DNA of 64,000 nt from NCBI RefSeq assembly GCF_011634835.1, contig NZ_SIRP01000001.1:1207928-1271927 (forward strand). The letters run 5' to 3'. The DNA comes from Isoptericola sp. BMS4 (GTDB lineage: Bacteria > Actinomycetota > Actinomycetes > Actinomycetales > Cellulomonadaceae). The translations under genes were made by a program, and so were the position numbers. The notes under the pieces were generated by a model. It was given only the letters and a program-made list of their open reading frames with translations. It was not told the origin of the DNA and searched no databases. Positions 31,527 to 41,779 of the stretch are shown here, in pieces (position 1 is the first letter of the stretch; each line of letters starts with the position of its first letter).

Positions 31527-32521
31527 CCGCCGAACCGACGAGCGCACGCTCGCAGGCCCGCTACGACGCCGAGACCCTCGCGTCGCTGACCGCCGACGCC
31601 GCGCAGATCATGGCCCGCTACCCGGACCCGCGGTCCGGCCTGCTGCCCATGCTGCACCTGGTGCAGTCCGTCGACGGGTACGTGAGCCGCGACGGCATCA
31701 TGTTCTGCGCCGAGCAGCTCGGCATGACCGCCGCCGAGGTCTCCGCCGTCGCGACCTTCTACACCCAGTACAAGCGCCACCCCAACGGCACCTACACCGT
31801 GGGCGTGTGCACCAACACGCTCTGCGCCGTCATGGGCGGCGACGCCATCTTCGAGGAGCTGAGCGAGCACCTCGGCGTCGGCCACGACGAGACCACCGAG
31901 GACGGCGCCATCACCCTCGAGCGCGTCGAGTGCAACGCGGCCTGCGACTACGCGCCCGTCGTGATGGTCAACTGGGAGTTCTTCGACAACCAGACGCCCG
32001 AGTCCGCCGCGGCGCTGACCGACCGGCTGCGGCTCGGCGAGGATGTCGCGCCCACCCGCGGCGCGTCCAGCGTGTGCAGCTTCAAGCGGATGAGCCGGGT
32101 GCTCGCCGGGTTCCCGGACGGGCGGGCCGACGAGGGGGAGACTGCCGGGGCGCCCACGCTCGCGGGCCTGCGTCTCGCTCGGGCTGCTTCGGGTTCGGTC
32201 GGCGAGGGGGATCCTTCGTCTCCAGGCGCGCCATCCGCCTCGGTCGTTCCTCCCTCGGCTCCCGCCAGACCCGGCCAGCCTGGCGACGAAGGATCCCCCT
32301 CGCCGACCTCCGGAGCTGCATCGGCGTCGGGCCCGGCGGCGGGCAGGGCGCCCGGGACCGGTGAGGAGCAGCAGGAGGCGGAGGTGCCGCCGGAGACGGG
32401 GGCGGAGCGGTCCAGCGCGGAGCGGAAGCCGGCGGCGACGGGGGACGAGAGCCCCGGGCGGTCGCCGTCGGGCGGCAAGGCGGACCCCGAGCCGGAGAGG
32501 AAGGGGCGCGACGATGACTGA
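31523..32521 (+). CDS. nuoE: NADH-quinone oxidoreductase subunit E with long repeat-bearing tail
   Basis: A 332-residue subunit; the thioredoxin-like [2Fe-2S] domain occupies about residues 20-190. Cluster N1a ligands are in [13 protein letters not shown] (C-x4-C) and [13 protein letters not shown] (C-x3-C). From about residue 205 the protein becomes a Pro/Ser/Gly/Glu-rich, probably disordered tail of 125 residues. Residues 227-261 of that tail are encoded by the inverted copy of element C. Actinobacterial NuoE often has an extended tail, but the mobile-repeat origin of part of this one is visible here. The GTG start overlaps nuoD and the stop overlaps nuoF by eight bases. Confidence 0.95.
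   Translation: MTAEPTSARSQARYDAETLASLTADAAQIMARYPDPRSGLLPMLHLVQSVDGYVSRDGIMFCAEQLGMTAAEVSAVATFYTQYKRHPNGTYTVGVCTNTLCAVMGGDAIFEELSEHLGVGHDETTEDGAITLERVECNAACDYAPVVMVNWEFFDNQTPESAAALTDRLRLGEDVAPTRGASSVCSFKRMSRVLAGFPDGRADEGETAGAPTLAGLRLARAASGSVGEGDPSSPGAPSASVVPPSAPARPGQPGDEGSPSPTSGAASASGPAAGRAPGTGEEQQEAEVPPETGAERSSAERKPAATGDESPGRSPSGGKADPEPERKGRDDD
32201..32304 (-). repeat. Palindrome-flanked repeat, element C copy 3, inside nuoE
   Basis: A 104-bp element has perfect 20-bp terminal arms (32201-32220 and 32285-32304). Read on the minus strand, its core matches the copy at 11790-11879 at roughly 65 of 76 positions. It lies entirely within the nuoE coding sequence and is translated as [17 protein letters not shown] and the following residues up to the second arm. 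Confidence 0.85.
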
Positions 32522-33863
32522 CCTGTTGCCCGTGCTCACGGACACGTGGGACGCGGAGCGGTCGTGGAAGCTCGCCACGTACGAGGAGGCCGGCGGGTAC
32601 GCCGGGCTGCGCAAGGCTCTGACGATGGAGCCGGGCGACCTCGTGCAGGCGGTCAAGGACTCCGGACTGCGGGGGCGTGGCGGCGCCGGGTTCCCCACCG
32701 GGATGAAGTGGGGCTTCCTGCCCCCGCCGGACGGAGGTCCGCGGTACCTGGTCGTCAACGCGGACGAGTCGGAGCCGGGCACGTGCAAGGACATCCCGCT
32801 CATGCTCGCCAGCCCGCAGCACCTCATCGAGGGCGTCGCGATCACCAGCTACGCCATCGGGTGCGACCACGCCTTCATCTACGTGCGCGGCGAGGTGCTG
32901 CACGTGTACCGGCGGCTGCTCGCCGCGGTCACCGAGGCCCGCGACGCCGGGTACCTGGGCACGGACGTCCTCGGCTCCGGCTTCGACCTGGAGGTCACCG
33001 TGCACGCCGGTGCGGGCGCCTACATCTGCGGGGAGGAGACGGCGCTGCTCGACTCCCTGGAGGGCAAGCGCGGCCAGCCGCGGCTCAAGCCCCCGTTCCC
33101 CGCCGTCGCCGGCCTGTACGCGCGGCCGACCGTCGTCAACAACGTCGAGTCGATCGCGTCGGTGCCGGGCATCGTCGCCCACGGGCCCGACTGGTTCTCC
33201 GCGATGGGCACCGAGAAGTCCTCCGGGCACGGGCTGTTCTCCCTGTCCGGGCACGTCACGCGGCCGGGACAGTACGAGGCGCCGCTGGGCATCACGCTGC
33301 GCGAGCTGCTCGACCTCGCGGGCGGGGTGCGGGCCGGCCACGAGCTGAAGTTCTGGACGCCGGGCGGCTCGTCCACCCCGATCTTCACCGCCGACCAGCT
33401 CGACACCCCGCTCGACTACGAGTCCGTCGGCGCGGCCGGGTCGATGCTCGGCACGCGTGCGCTGCAGATCTTCGACGACACGACGTGCGTCGTGCGGGCG
33501 GTGAGCCGGTGGACGGACTTCTACGCCCACGAGTCGTGCGGCAAGTGCACCCCCTGCCGCGAGGGCACGTACTGGCTCAAGCAGGTGCTGCACCGCATCG
33601 AGGCCGGCGACGGCGAGGAGCGCGACGTCGACCTGCTGCTCGACCTGTGCGACAACATCCTCGGCCGCGCCTTCTGCGCGCTCGGTGACGGCGCGACGTC
33701 GCCCGTCACGTCAAGCGTCGAGCTGTTCCGCGACGAGTACCAGGCGCACATCGACGGCGGAGGGTGCCCGTTCGACCCGAGCGCGAGCGCCCTGTTCGAG
33801 TACACCCCGAGGAACCGACGGACCCCGGCCCTCGCGGGCGGGGCCGGTGTGGGAGGTCACTGA
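32514..33863 (+). CDS. nuoF: NADH-quinone oxidoreductase subunit F
   Basis: A 449-residue NADH- and FMN-binding subunit. The Gly-rich nucleotide loop is [18 protein letters not shown] (about residues 55-72), then [15 protein letters not shown], the FMN site. Cluster N3 ligands are in [15 protein letters not shown] plus the Cys in [11 protein letters not shown]. The ATG overlaps the nuoE stop by eight bases and the TGA overlaps the nuoG ATG. Length and motifs are typical. Confidence 0.97.
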   Translation: MTDLLPVLTDTWDAERSWKLATYEEAGGYAGLRKALTMEPGDLVQAVKDSGLRGRGGAGFPTGMKWGFLPPPDGGPRYLVVNADESEPGTCKDIPLMLASPQHLIEGVAITSYAIGCDHAFIYVRGEVLHVYRRLLAAVTEARDAGYLGTDVLGSGFDLEVTVHAGAGAYICGEETALLDSLEGKRGQPRLKPPFPAVAGLYARPTVVNNVESIASVPGIVAHGPDWFSAMGTEKSSGHGLFSLSGHVTRPGQYEAPLGITLRELLDLAGGVRAGHELKFWTPGGSSTPIFTADQLDTPLDYESVGAAGSMLGTRALQIFDDTTCVVRAVSRWTDFYAHESCGKCTPCREGTYWLKQVLHRIEAGDGEERDVDLLLDLCDNILGRAFCALGDGATSPVTSSVELFRDEYQAHIDGGGCPFDPSASALFEYTPRNRRTPALAGGAGVGGH

Positions 33864-36526
33864 TGACGGCGACCACGGACAGGCCCGACAAGCCCGCCGC
33901 GGGCAGCGGCGAGGTCGAGCAGCCCGTCGAGACGGTGACGCTGACGATCGACGAGGTCGAGGTCACGGTGCCCAAGGGCACGCTGATCATCCGCGCGGCC
34001 GAGCAGGTCGGCATCCAGATCCCGCGGTTCTGCGACCACCCGCTGCTCGAGCCGGCGGGCGCGTGCCGGCAGTGCCTCGTGGAGGTCGCGATGCCCGACC
34101 GGGAGGGCAACGTCCGCGCGATGCCGAAGCCGCAGGCCTCGTGCACGATGACGGTCACGCCCGGGATGGTCGTCAAGACGCAGCGCACCTCCGCCGTCGC
34201 GGACAAGGCGCAGCAGGGGGTCATGGAGCTGCTGCTCATGAACCACCCGCTCGACTGCCCGGTGTGCGACAAGGGCGGCGAGTGCCCGCTGCAGAACCAG
34301 GCGATGACGAACGGGCGCGCCGACTCCCGCTTCGAGGACGTCAAGCGGACGTTCCCCAAGCCGATCGCCGTGTCCACGGAGATCCTGCTGGACCGCGAGC
34401 GGTGCGTGCTGTGCCAGCGCTGCACCCGGTTCAGCGAGGAGATCGCCGGCGACGCGTTCATCGCGCTGCAGGAGCGCGGCGCGGGCCAGCAGATCGGGCG
34501 GTTCGACGAGGCCGTGCTCGACTTCGCCCCGCCGCCCGCCGCGGAGGGCGAGCCCACCGCGGGCGTCGCCCTCCCGGACACCTCCGGGCAGCCGTTCTCC
34601 TCGTACTTCTCGGGCAACACCGTGCAGATCTGCCCCGTCGGGGCGCTCACCGGGGCGGCGTACCGGTTCCGCGCCCGCCCGTTCGACCTGGTCTCCACGC
34701 CGGCCGTGGGCGAGCACGACTCGTGCGGCTCCGCGATCCGCGTGGACCACCGCCGCGGGGTGGTGCTGCGCCGACTGTCCGGCGACGACCCCGCGGTCAA
34801 CGAGGAGTGGATCACCGACAAGGACCGGTTCGCGTTCACCTGGCAGTCGGCCCCCGACCGGATCGCGACCCCGCTGGTGCGCGACCGCGAGCTCGACGAG
34901 GACGGCGCCGTCGTGTCACGCGGAGAGCTGCGGCCCGCGTCCTGGGTGGAGGCGCTGCAGCTCGCCGCCGAGGGCCTCGCCGCGGCGCGCGACGCGGGCG
35001 GCGTCGGGGTGCTGCCCGGCGGCCGGCTCACGGTCGAGGACGCCTTCGCCTGGTCGCGGTTCGCCCGCACCGTGCTGCGCACCGACGACGTCGACCAGCG
35101 GGCGCGCGTGCACTCGGCCGAGGAGGCGGCGTTCCTCGCGCACGCGGTCGCCGGCACGGGCGTGGGCGTCACCTTCGGTGACCTGGAGGCCGCGCCGGCC
35201 GTGCTCCTCGCCGGGCTCGAGGCGGAGGAGGAGGCCGGCGTCACCTTCCTGCGCCTGCGCAAGGCGGTCCGCGCCCACGGCACCCGCGTGTTCGGGCTGG
35301 CACCGTTCGCCTCCCGCGGCCTGGCCCGGCTCGACGGGACGCTGCTCCCGGCGGCCCCGGGCACCGAGGCCGAGTGGCTCGGCAGCGTGGAGGCGCGCGC
35401 CGCGGGCGAGCCCGCCCCGGAGGGCTCCGACGCCGAGACCCTCGGCGACGTCGCCGAGGCGCTCGCGAAGCCCGGGGCCGTCATCCTCGTCGGGGAGCGG
35501 CTGGCGTCTGCCCCGGGCGCCTACGCCGCCGCGCTGCGCCTCGCCGCCGCGACGGGCGCGCGCCTGGCGTGGATCCCGCGCCGCGCGGGGGAGCGGGGCG
35601 GCGTCGAGGCGGGCCTGCTGCCCGGGCTGCTGCCCGGCGGGCGGCCCCTGACCGACCCCGCCGCCCGCGCCGAGGCGGCCGCGGCCTGGGGCGTGCCCGC
35701 CGACACGCTACCGGCCGACGCGGGTCGCGACGCGGGCGAGATCCTCGACGCGCTGTCCGTGGGCCAGCTCTCCGGGGCGCTCGTCGGCGGCCTCGAGCTC
35801 GCCGACCTGCCCGACCCGGCGCACGCCCGGCGGGCGCTCGGCGCGGCGGGCTTCGTCGTCGCCCTCGAGGTGCGCAGGACCGAGGCCGTCGAGCTCGCCG
35901 ACGTCGTCCTTCCGGTGGCTCCTCCCGTCGAGCGGGCGGGGTCGTACTGGAACTGGGAGGGCCGCGTGCGGTCGTTCGGCCAGGCGCTCGAGTCCGCCGC
36001 GCTGCCCGACCACCGGGTGCTCGACTCGCTCGCCGCCCGGCTCGGCACGGGCCTCGGCGCCGAGACGCCGCTCGCGGCGCACCGCGCCGTCGGCGCCCTG
36101 CCGGCCTGGGCGGGCGACCGCGCGCCCGCACCGCCGGAGGACACGGCCGAGCCGCCGCCCGTCCCGCCCGGGACGGCGGTGCTGGCGAGCTGGCACCTGA
36201 TGCTCGACGACGGCGCCCTGCAGGACGGCGAGCAGTTCCTCGCCGGCACCGCCAAGCGGCCCGTCGCGCGCATGTCGGCCGCCACCGCCGCCGCGGCCGA
36301 CGTCTACGACGGCGACCAGGTCACCGTCGCGACCGACCGGGGGGCGATCACCGTGCCGGTGGCCATCACGGAGATGGTCGACCACGTGGTGTGGCTGCCG
36401 CTGGCCTCGCGCGGGTGCCGGGTGCACGACACCCTCGGCGCCGTGCCCGGCGACCTCGTCCGCGTCTCGCAGGGGCCGGCCGTCGACACCGCACAGGCTC
36501 CGGCCGGGCAGGGAGGTGCCGCATGA
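33863..36526 (+). CDS. nuoG: NADH-quinone oxidoreductase subunit G lacking N7 ligands
   Basis: An 887-residue iron-sulfur subunit. The ferredoxin domain binds N1b ([20 protein letters not shown] and PQASCTM). [17 protein letters not shown] binds N5, and [11 protein letters not shown] with QICPVGAL binds N4. The optional N7 motif C-x2-C-x3-C-x27-C is not present: the region reads [18 protein letters not shown] with only one off-register Cys, and the downstream position reads [10 protein letters not shown]. The molybdopterin-like C-terminal domain is degenerate and Ala-rich. Start and stop overlap nuoF and nuoH. Confidence 0.95.
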   Translation: MTATTDRPDKPAAGSGEVEQPVETVTLTIDEVEVTVPKGTLIIRAAEQVGIQIPRFCDHPLLEPAGACRQCLVEVAMPDREGNVRAMPKPQASCTMTVTPGMVVKTQRTSAVADKAQQGVMELLLMNHPLDCPVCDKGGECPLQNQAMTNGRADSRFEDVKRTFPKPIAVSTEILLDRERCVLCQRCTRFSEEIAGDAFIALQERGAGQQIGRFDEAVLDFAPPPAAEGEPTAGVALPDTSGQPFSSYFSGNTVQICPVGALTGAAYRFRARPFDLVSTPAVGEHDSCGSAIRVDHRRGVVLRRLSGDDPAVNEEWITDKDRFAFTWQSAPDRIATPLVRDRELDEDGAVVSRGELRPASWVEALQLAAEGLAAARDAGGVGVLPGGRLTVEDAFAWSRFARTVLRTDDVDQRARVHSAEEAAFLAHAVAGTGVGVTFGDLEAAPAVLLAGLEAEEEAGVTFLRLRKAVRAHGTRVFGLAPFASRGLARLDGTLLPAAPGTEAEWLGSVEARAAGEPAPEGSDAETLGDVAEALAKPGAVILVGERLASAPGAYAAALRLAAATGARLAWIPRRAGERGGVEAGLLPGLLPGGRPLTDPAARAEAAAAWGVPADTLPADAGRDAGEILDALSVGQLSGALVGGLELADLPDPAHARRALGAAGFVVALEVRRTEAVELADVVLPVAPPVERAGSYWNWEGRVRSFGQALESAALPDHRVLDSLAARLGTGLGAETPLAAHRAVGALPAWAGDRAPAPPEDTAEPPPVPPGTAVLASWHLMLDDGALQDGEQFLAGTAKRPVARMSAATAAAADVYDGDQVTVATDRGAITVPVAITEMVDHVVWLPLASRGCRVHDTLGAVPGDLVRVSQGPAVDTAQAPAGQGGAA

Positions 36527-37872
36527 TCCCCGGGGTCGCCGCCGACTTCAGCAACGACGCGATCTGGGTGTCGGCGATCAAGGCCGTGCTCATCGTGGTC
36601 TTCCTGCTGACCAGCGTGCTGTTCGCCATCTGGTTCGAGCGCAAGGTCGTGGCCCGCATGCAGGTGCGGCCCGGGCCCAACTGGCACGGCCCGTTCGGCC
36701 TGCTGCAGTCGCTCGCCGACGCGATGAAGCTCCTGCTCAAGGAGGACGTGACCGTCACGCGCGCCGACCGGGTCGTCTACCTGCTGGCCCCGATGATCTC
36801 GGTGTTCTGCGCCCTGCTGGTCTTCGCCGTGGTCCCGTTCGGCCCGTCCGTGACGATCCCGTTCACGGACTTCACGACGCCCGCGCAGCTCACCGACTTC
36901 CCCGTGGCCGTGCTCTACGTGCTGGCGTGCGCGGCGATGGGCGTCTACGGGATCGTGCTCGGCGGCTGGTCGTCCGGGTCCACGTACCCGCTGCTCGGCT
37001 CCGTGCGCTCCACGGCGCAGGTCATCTCCTACGAGCTGGCCATGGGCCTGTCGCTGGTCAGCGTCTTCATCATGGCGGGGTCGATGTCGACGTCGCAGAT
37101 CGTGGCGTCCCAGGCGGGCGTGTGGTGGTTCCTGCCCCTGCTGCCCGCGTTCGTCGTCTACGTCATCTCGATGATCGGCGAGACGAACCGCCTCCCGTTC
37201 GACCTTCCGGAGGCGGAGGGCGAGCTCGTCTCCGGGTACATGACCGAGTACAGCTCGATGAAGTTCGCGTGGTTCTTCCTCGCCGAGTACATCAACATGC
37301 TGAACGTCTCGGCGATCGCGACCACGCTGTTCCTCGGCGGGTGGCGGGCCCCGTGGCCGCTGTCCGCGATCGCGGACGGGGCGCTGAACACCGGCTGGTG
37401 GCCGGTCCTGTGGTTCCTGGTCAAGCTCTGGGCCGTCATGTTCGTGTTCGTGTGGGTGCGCGGCACGCTGCTGCGTCTGCGCTACGACCAGTTCATGTCG
37501 CTGGGCTGGAAGGTGCTCATCCCCGTGGCGCTCGGGTGGGTCGTGGTCCTCAGCGTGTTCCAGTACCTGGGCCTGGCCGGCATCACCCGCACGCAGCTCG
37601 TCGTCGGGGTGCTCGTCGTGGCGGCCCTCGTCATCGCGCTCATGTGGCTCTGGCCCGAGCGCCGGCCCGCCGCGCCGCCGGGCGGCGCAGCCGACGAGGG
37701 AGCCCCGGGGACGTTCGACGCGTTCGCGGACGGCTTCCCGGTGCCGCCGCTGCCGGGGCAGAGCCTCCCGCCGTCACCGCGGGCACGCCGGCACGTGCCC
37801 CCGGCCGGGGCCACCACCGGCGCCGCCGACGCCACCAGCACCGCCGTCGACCGACCGGAGGAGACGCGATGA
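36523..37872 (+). CDS. nuoH: NADH-quinone oxidoreductase subunit H
   Basis: A 449-residue membrane subunit with eight helices that joins the arms of complex I and lines the quinone channel. Family blocks are [32 protein letters not shown] and [17 protein letters not shown]. The C-terminal 55 residues after WLWPERRP are an Ala/Pro-rich cytoplasmic tail typical of actinobacteria. ATGA overlaps with nuoG and nuoI. Confidence 0.97.
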   Translation: MIPGVAADFSNDAIWVSAIKAVLIVVFLLTSVLFAIWFERKVVARMQVRPGPNWHGPFGLLQSLADAMKLLLKEDVTVTRADRVVYLLAPMISVFCALLVFAVVPFGPSVTIPFTDFTTPAQLTDFPVAVLYVLACAAMGVYGIVLGGWSSGSTYPLLGSVRSTAQVISYELAMGLSLVSVFIMAGSMSTSQIVASQAGVWWFLPLLPAFVVYVISMIGETNRLPFDLPEAEGELVSGYMTEYSSMKFAWFFLAEYINMLNVSAIATTLFLGGWRAPWPLSAIADGALNTGWWPVLWFLVKLWAVMFVFVWVRGTLLRLRYDQFMSLGWKVLIPVALGWVVVLSVFQYLGLAGITRTQLVVGVLVVAALVIALMWLWPERRPAAPPGGAADEGAPGTFDAFADGFPVPPLPGQSLPPSPRARRHVPPAGATTGAADATSTAVDRPEETR

Positions 37873-38639
37873 CAGGGCAGCACGAACCGTACGAGCCGCT
37901 GCGCCCCACGAAGGGCCCGATCGGGGAGCTCTTCGCGCCCGTGGCGGGTTTCGGCGTGACGTTCTCGTCGATGTTCCGCCCGACGGTGACGGAGCAGTAC
38001 CCCCGCACGAAGACGCCGCCGCAGCGCCGGTACCACGGCCGCCACCAGCTCAACCGGTACGCCGACGGGCTGGAGAAGTGCATCGGCTGCGAGCTGTGCG
38101 CGTGGGCGTGCCCGGCGGACGCCATCTACGTCGAGGGCGCGGACAACGCCGAGCTGCCCGACGGCGCGCACATGTCGCCGGGAGAGCGGTACGGCCGCGT
38201 CTACCAGATCAACTACCTGCGGTGCATCTTCTGCGGGCTGTGCATCGAGGCGTGCCCCACCCGCGCGCTGACGATGACGAACGACTACGAGCTCGCCGGC
38301 CCCGACCGTGCCGGGATGATCTACGAGAAGCAGGACCTGCTGGCGCCGCTCGCCGAGGGCATGCTGGCCGCGCCGCACCCCATGGTCGAGGGCACCACCG
38401 ACACCGAGTACTACCGCGGGGAGGTGACCGCCCCCACCGGCGAGCAGGTCGAGTGGGTGCGCGAGCACCGGCCCGACGACCCGACGCTCGGGTCCGCCGA
38501 GCAGGTCGTCCGGGGCGACGCTCCCGCCCCGACCCCGCGGCGCCACCGCCTGCGCGGCAGCGCCACCAAGGCCGCCGTCGCCACGCTGGAGGCCGCGACC
38601 GGCGGCCACGTGTCGAGCACGCCCGGGGGCGAGCAGTGA
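37869..38639 (+). CDS. nuoI: NADH-quinone oxidoreductase subunit I
   Basis: A 256-residue ferredoxin-type subunit. It binds clusters N6a and N6b through two C-x2-C-x2-C-x3-CP motifs, [12 protein letters not shown] and [12 protein letters not shown]. The core ends near residue 160. The remaining tail ([15 protein letters not shown] and an Ala/Pro-rich end with [10 protein letters not shown]) is an actinobacterial extension. The start overlaps nuoH and the stop overlaps the nuoJ GTG. Confidence 0.97.
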   Translation: MTGQHEPYEPLRPTKGPIGELFAPVAGFGVTFSSMFRPTVTEQYPRTKTPPQRRYHGRHQLNRYADGLEKCIGCELCAWACPADAIYVEGADNAELPDGAHMSPGERYGRVYQINYLRCIFCGLCIEACPTRALTMTNDYELAGPDRAGMIYEKQDLLAPLAEGMLAAPHPMVEGTTDTEYYRGEVTAPTGEQVEWVREHRPDDPTLGSAEQVVRGDAPAPTPRRHRLRGSATKAAVATLEAATGGHVSSTPGGEQ

Positions 38640-39520
38640 CCGCCTCGGGCGCCGAGGCCGCCCTCTTCTGGGTGCTGGCGCCCCTCATGGTCCTCGCCTC
38701 GCTCGGGCTGCTGTTCGTCCGCAAGGCCGTGCACGCGGCGATCTGCGTGATGTTCGTGATGATCGGGCTCGCGATCCTGTACGTCGCGCAGCAGGCGCCG
38801 TTCCTCGGCGTCGTGCAGGTCGTCGTGTACACGGGCGCGGTCATGATGCTGTTCCTGTTCGTGCTCATGCTCGTAGGCATCGACGCCGCGGACTCGCTCA
38901 CCGAGACCATTCGCGGGCAGCGGTGGATCGGGCTGCTGCTGGGCGTCGGCCTCGGGGCGGTGCTGCTCTCGGTCATCTCGCGTGCCGCGTTCCCGCCCGC
39001 CGTCGGGCTGGCGGAGACCGGCGGCGTGCCCAACCCGGTGGCGCTCGCGCGCATCCTGCTCGCCGACTACGTGATCGCGATGGAGGTCGTCGGGGTCCTG
39101 CTGGTCACGGCGGCGCTCGCGGGCCTGGTGCTCACGCACAAGCGCCGCCTGGCCGTGGCCCCCACGCAGCGGGCCATCGCGCGGGCCAGGGTGGCGGCGC
39201 TGCCGCGGGGCCGCACGCTGACCCCGCTGCCGGCGCCCGGCGTGTTCGCGCAGAACAACGCCATGGACACGCCCGCGCTGGGCCCCGACGGGCGGCCGGT
39301 GGAGCACTCCGTGCCGCGCGTGCTGCGCATCCGCGGCCAGGAGCGGTCGGCCACCGCCCTGCTGGCGGCCGAGGAGACGCTGGTCGACGTCGTGCGGGTG
39401 GGCGGGCCCCCCGCCGGGGACAGCACGCCGGACAGCCCCCCGAGCGGTAGCGCGGACGACGTCCCGGAGGGCGCCCCCGGCGACACCGACGTCGCGCCGC
39501 GGGACGAGGAGGAGCGCTGA
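38636..39520 (+). CDS. nuoJ: NADH-quinone oxidoreductase subunit J
   Basis: A 294-residue membrane subunit with five helices. The conserved TM3 region with pi-bulge character reads [21 protein letters not shown], and [17 protein letters not shown] and [20 protein letters not shown] are also typical. About 125 C-terminal residues after LVLTHKRR are cytoplasmic and largely disordered, ending in an acidic stretch. The GTG start overlaps the nuoI stop; the TGA overlaps the nuoK ATG. Confidence 0.96.
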   Translation: MTASGAEAALFWVLAPLMVLASLGLLFVRKAVHAAICVMFVMIGLAILYVAQQAPFLGVVQVVVYTGAVMMLFLFVLMLVGIDAADSLTETIRGQRWIGLLLGVGLGAVLLSVISRAAFPPAVGLAETGGVPNPVALARILLADYVIAMEVVGVLLVTAALAGLVLTHKRRLAVAPTQRAIARARVAALPRGRTLTPLPAPGVFAQNNAMDTPALGPDGRPVEHSVPRVLRIRGQERSATALLAAEETLVDVVRVGGPPAGDSTPDSPPSGSADDVPEGAPGDTDVAPRDEEER

Positions 39521-39819
39521 TGGAGATCACCAACTACCTCGGCCTGGCAGCGGTGCTGTTCGCCGTCGGCGCCGCGACCGTGCTGCTGCGCCGCAACGCG
39601 ATCGTCGTGTTCATGGGCGTCGAGCTCATGCTCAACGCCACGAACCTCGCGTTCGTCACCTTCGCGCGGATGCACGGCGACGTGACCGGGCAGGTGCTCG
39701 CCTTCTTCGTCATGGTGGTCGCCGCGGCCGAGGTCGTGGTCGGCCTGGCGATCATCATCATGATCTTCCGCGCCCGCCGGTCGGCCTCGGTCGACGACGT
39801 CAACCTGCTGCAGAGCTGA
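39520..39819 (+). CDS. nuoK: NADH-quinone oxidoreductase subunit K
   Basis: A 99-residue, three-helix antiporter-like small subunit (MrpC homologue). The conserved membrane Glu residues for proton transfer are in [17 protein letters not shown] and [15 protein letters not shown]. It starts in an ATG overlapping the nuoJ stop and is followed after nine bases by nuoL. Confidence 0.97.
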   Translation: MEITNYLGLAAVLFAVGAATVLLRRNAIVVFMGVELMLNATNLAFVTFARMHGDVTGQVLAFFVMVVAAAEVVVGLAIIIMIFRARRSASVDDVNLLQS

Positions 39820-39828
39820 AAGGGCCCG

Positions 39829-41760
39829 GTGACGACTCCGATGATGCAGTCCCTCTCGCTCGCCCCGTGGCTGGTCGCCACGCCGATGATCGGCGCGGCC
39901 CTGCTGCTGCTCGCCGGCCGGCGCAGCGACCGCTGGGGGCACTGGCTCGGCGTGCTCGCGATCGCCGCGACGTTCGTGCTCGGCCTGGTCATGCTCCTCG
40001 ACATGCTCTCAGTGCCCGCCGAGGAGCGGGTCGGCACCCGCACCGTGGGCACGTGGATCGACGCCGGGCCGCTGCACGCGGACGTCGGGTTCCAGGTGGA
40101 CCCGCTGTCGATGACCTTCGTGATGCTCGTGACGTTCGTCGGCACGCTCATCCACGTGTACTCGGTGGCGTACATGGGCCACGACGTCGACCGGCGCCGG
40201 TTCTTCGCGTACCTCAACCTGTTCGTCGCGGCGATGCTGCTGCTGGTGCTCGCGGACTCCTACCTGCTGCTGTTCGTCGGCTGGGAGGGCGTGGGCCTGG
40301 CCTCGTTCCTGCTCATCGGGTTCTGGGACGGCAAGCGCGCGAACGCGGTGGCGGGCACGAAGGCGTTCGTCATGAACCGTGTCGGCGACATGGGGCTCAT
40401 CGCCGCGATGATGCTCATGCTCGCGACGTTCGGCGCGGTCGACTTCGCCACGGTGCTGGGCGACGGCGCGGGCGCGGCGGGCGTGAGCCAGGGGACGCTG
40501 ACCGCGATCGGCCTCCTGCTGCTCCTGGCGGCGTGCGGCAAGTCCGCCCAGCTGCCGCTGCAGGCGTGGCTCGGGGACGCGATGGCGGGCCCGACGCCGG
40601 TCTCCGCGCTCATCCACGCCGCCACGATGGTCACGGCGGGCGTCTACCTGCTGGTGCGCTCCGGGCCGATCCTCGAGGCGGCGCCGGACGCGCAGCTGGT
40701 CGTCGCGATCGTCGGGGCCCTGACCCTGCTGTTCGGGGCGGTCGTCGGTACCGCGAAGGACGACATCAAGAAGGCGCTCGCGGCGTCGACCATGTCGCAG
40801 ATCGGGTACATGATGCTCGCCGCCGGGCTGGGCCCGGTCGGGTACGCGTTCGCGATCTTCCACCTGCTCACCCACGGCTTCTTCAAGGCGGGCCTGTTCC
40901 TCGGCGCCGGCTCGGTGATGCACGCGATGGACGACGACGTCGACATGCGCCGCTTCGGCGGGCTGGCCAGGCTGCTGCCGGTCACGACGATCACGATGGG
41001 CCTGGGCTGGCTCGCGATCCTCGGCGTCCCGCCGTTCTCCGGCTTCTGGTCGAAGGACAAGATCATCGAGGCGGCGTTCACGGGCTCGGGCTGGCAGCCG
41101 TGGGTGTTCGGCATGGCGGCGCTGCTCGGCGCGGGCATCACCGCCTACTACATGTCGCGGCTGTTCTTCATGACGTTCGCGGGGCGGCGCCGGTGGAGCA
41201 CCGACGGCCGGGCCGGTGCGGTCGAGCGGCACCCGCACGAGTCCCCGGCGCTGATGACGTGGCCGATGATCGTGCTGGCGGTCGGCTCCGTGGCGCTCGG
41301 CGGGCTGCTCGCGATCGGCGACGCGTTCGTCACCTGGCTGGAGCCGGTCACCGGGCACGCCGAGCACCACGAGCCGGTGCTGCCGATCTGGCTGCTGATG
41401 ACGCTCACGCTGCTGCTGGTCGTGGTGGGCGTGGCGCTGGCGTTCCGCCAGTTCGCGGTGGCCGCGGTGCCGACCGAGCCTCCGCCCGCACCGGCCGTCG
41501 TGCGCGCCGCACGGGCGGACCTCTACCAGGACGCGGTCAACGAGAGCGTCGTGATGCGCCCCGGCCAGTACCTCACGCGGTCGCTGGTCTACACGGACCG
41601 GGCGGCGGTCGACGGCGGCTGGCTGGGTCTGGCCGGCGGCGTCGGGCGTCTGGGCGCCCGGCTGCGCCGCCTGCAGAACGGGTACGTGCGCTCCTACGCG
41701 GCCATGATGCTGGGCGGCCTCGGCGCCGTCGCCCTCGTCGTGTGGCTGCTGGCGAGCTGA
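39829..41760 (+). CDS. nuoL: NADH-quinone oxidoreductase subunit L
   Basis: A 643-residue antiporter-like proton-pumping subunit with about 16 helices. Conserved blocks are [20 protein letters not shown] with the TM5 Glu, [40 protein letters not shown] with channel Lys, and [14 protein letters not shown]. The C-terminal horizontal helix and anchor are present ([20 protein letters not shown]). The GTG start has AAAGGG upstream. Confidence 0.97.
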   Translation: MTTPMMQSLSLAPWLVATPMIGAALLLLAGRRSDRWGHWLGVLAIAATFVLGLVMLLDMLSVPAEERVGTRTVGTWIDAGPLHADVGFQVDPLSMTFVMLVTFVGTLIHVYSVAYMGHDVDRRRFFAYLNLFVAAMLLLVLADSYLLLFVGWEGVGLASFLLIGFWDGKRANAVAGTKAFVMNRVGDMGLIAAMMLMLATFGAVDFATVLGDGAGAAGVSQGTLTAIGLLLLLAACGKSAQLPLQAWLGDAMAGPTPVSALIHAATMVTAGVYLLVRSGPILEAAPDAQLVVAIVGALTLLFGAVVGTAKDDIKKALAASTMSQIGYMMLAAGLGPVGYAFAIFHLLTHGFFKAGLFLGAGSVMHAMDDDVDMRRFGGLARLLPVTTITMGLGWLAILGVPPFSGFWSKDKIIEAAFTGSGWQPWVFGMAALLGAGITAYYMSRLFFMTFAGRRRWSTDGRAGAVERHPHESPALMTWPMIVLAVGSVALGGLLAIGDAFVTWLEPVTGHAEHHEPVLPIWLLMTLTLLLVVVGVALAFRQFAVAAVPTEPPPAPAVVRAARADLYQDAVNESVVMRPGQYLTRSLVYTDRAAVDGGWLGLAGGVGRLGARLRRLQNGYVRSYAAMMLGGLGAVALVVWLLAS

Positions 41761-41779
41761 CGGGCAGGGAGACGGAAGG

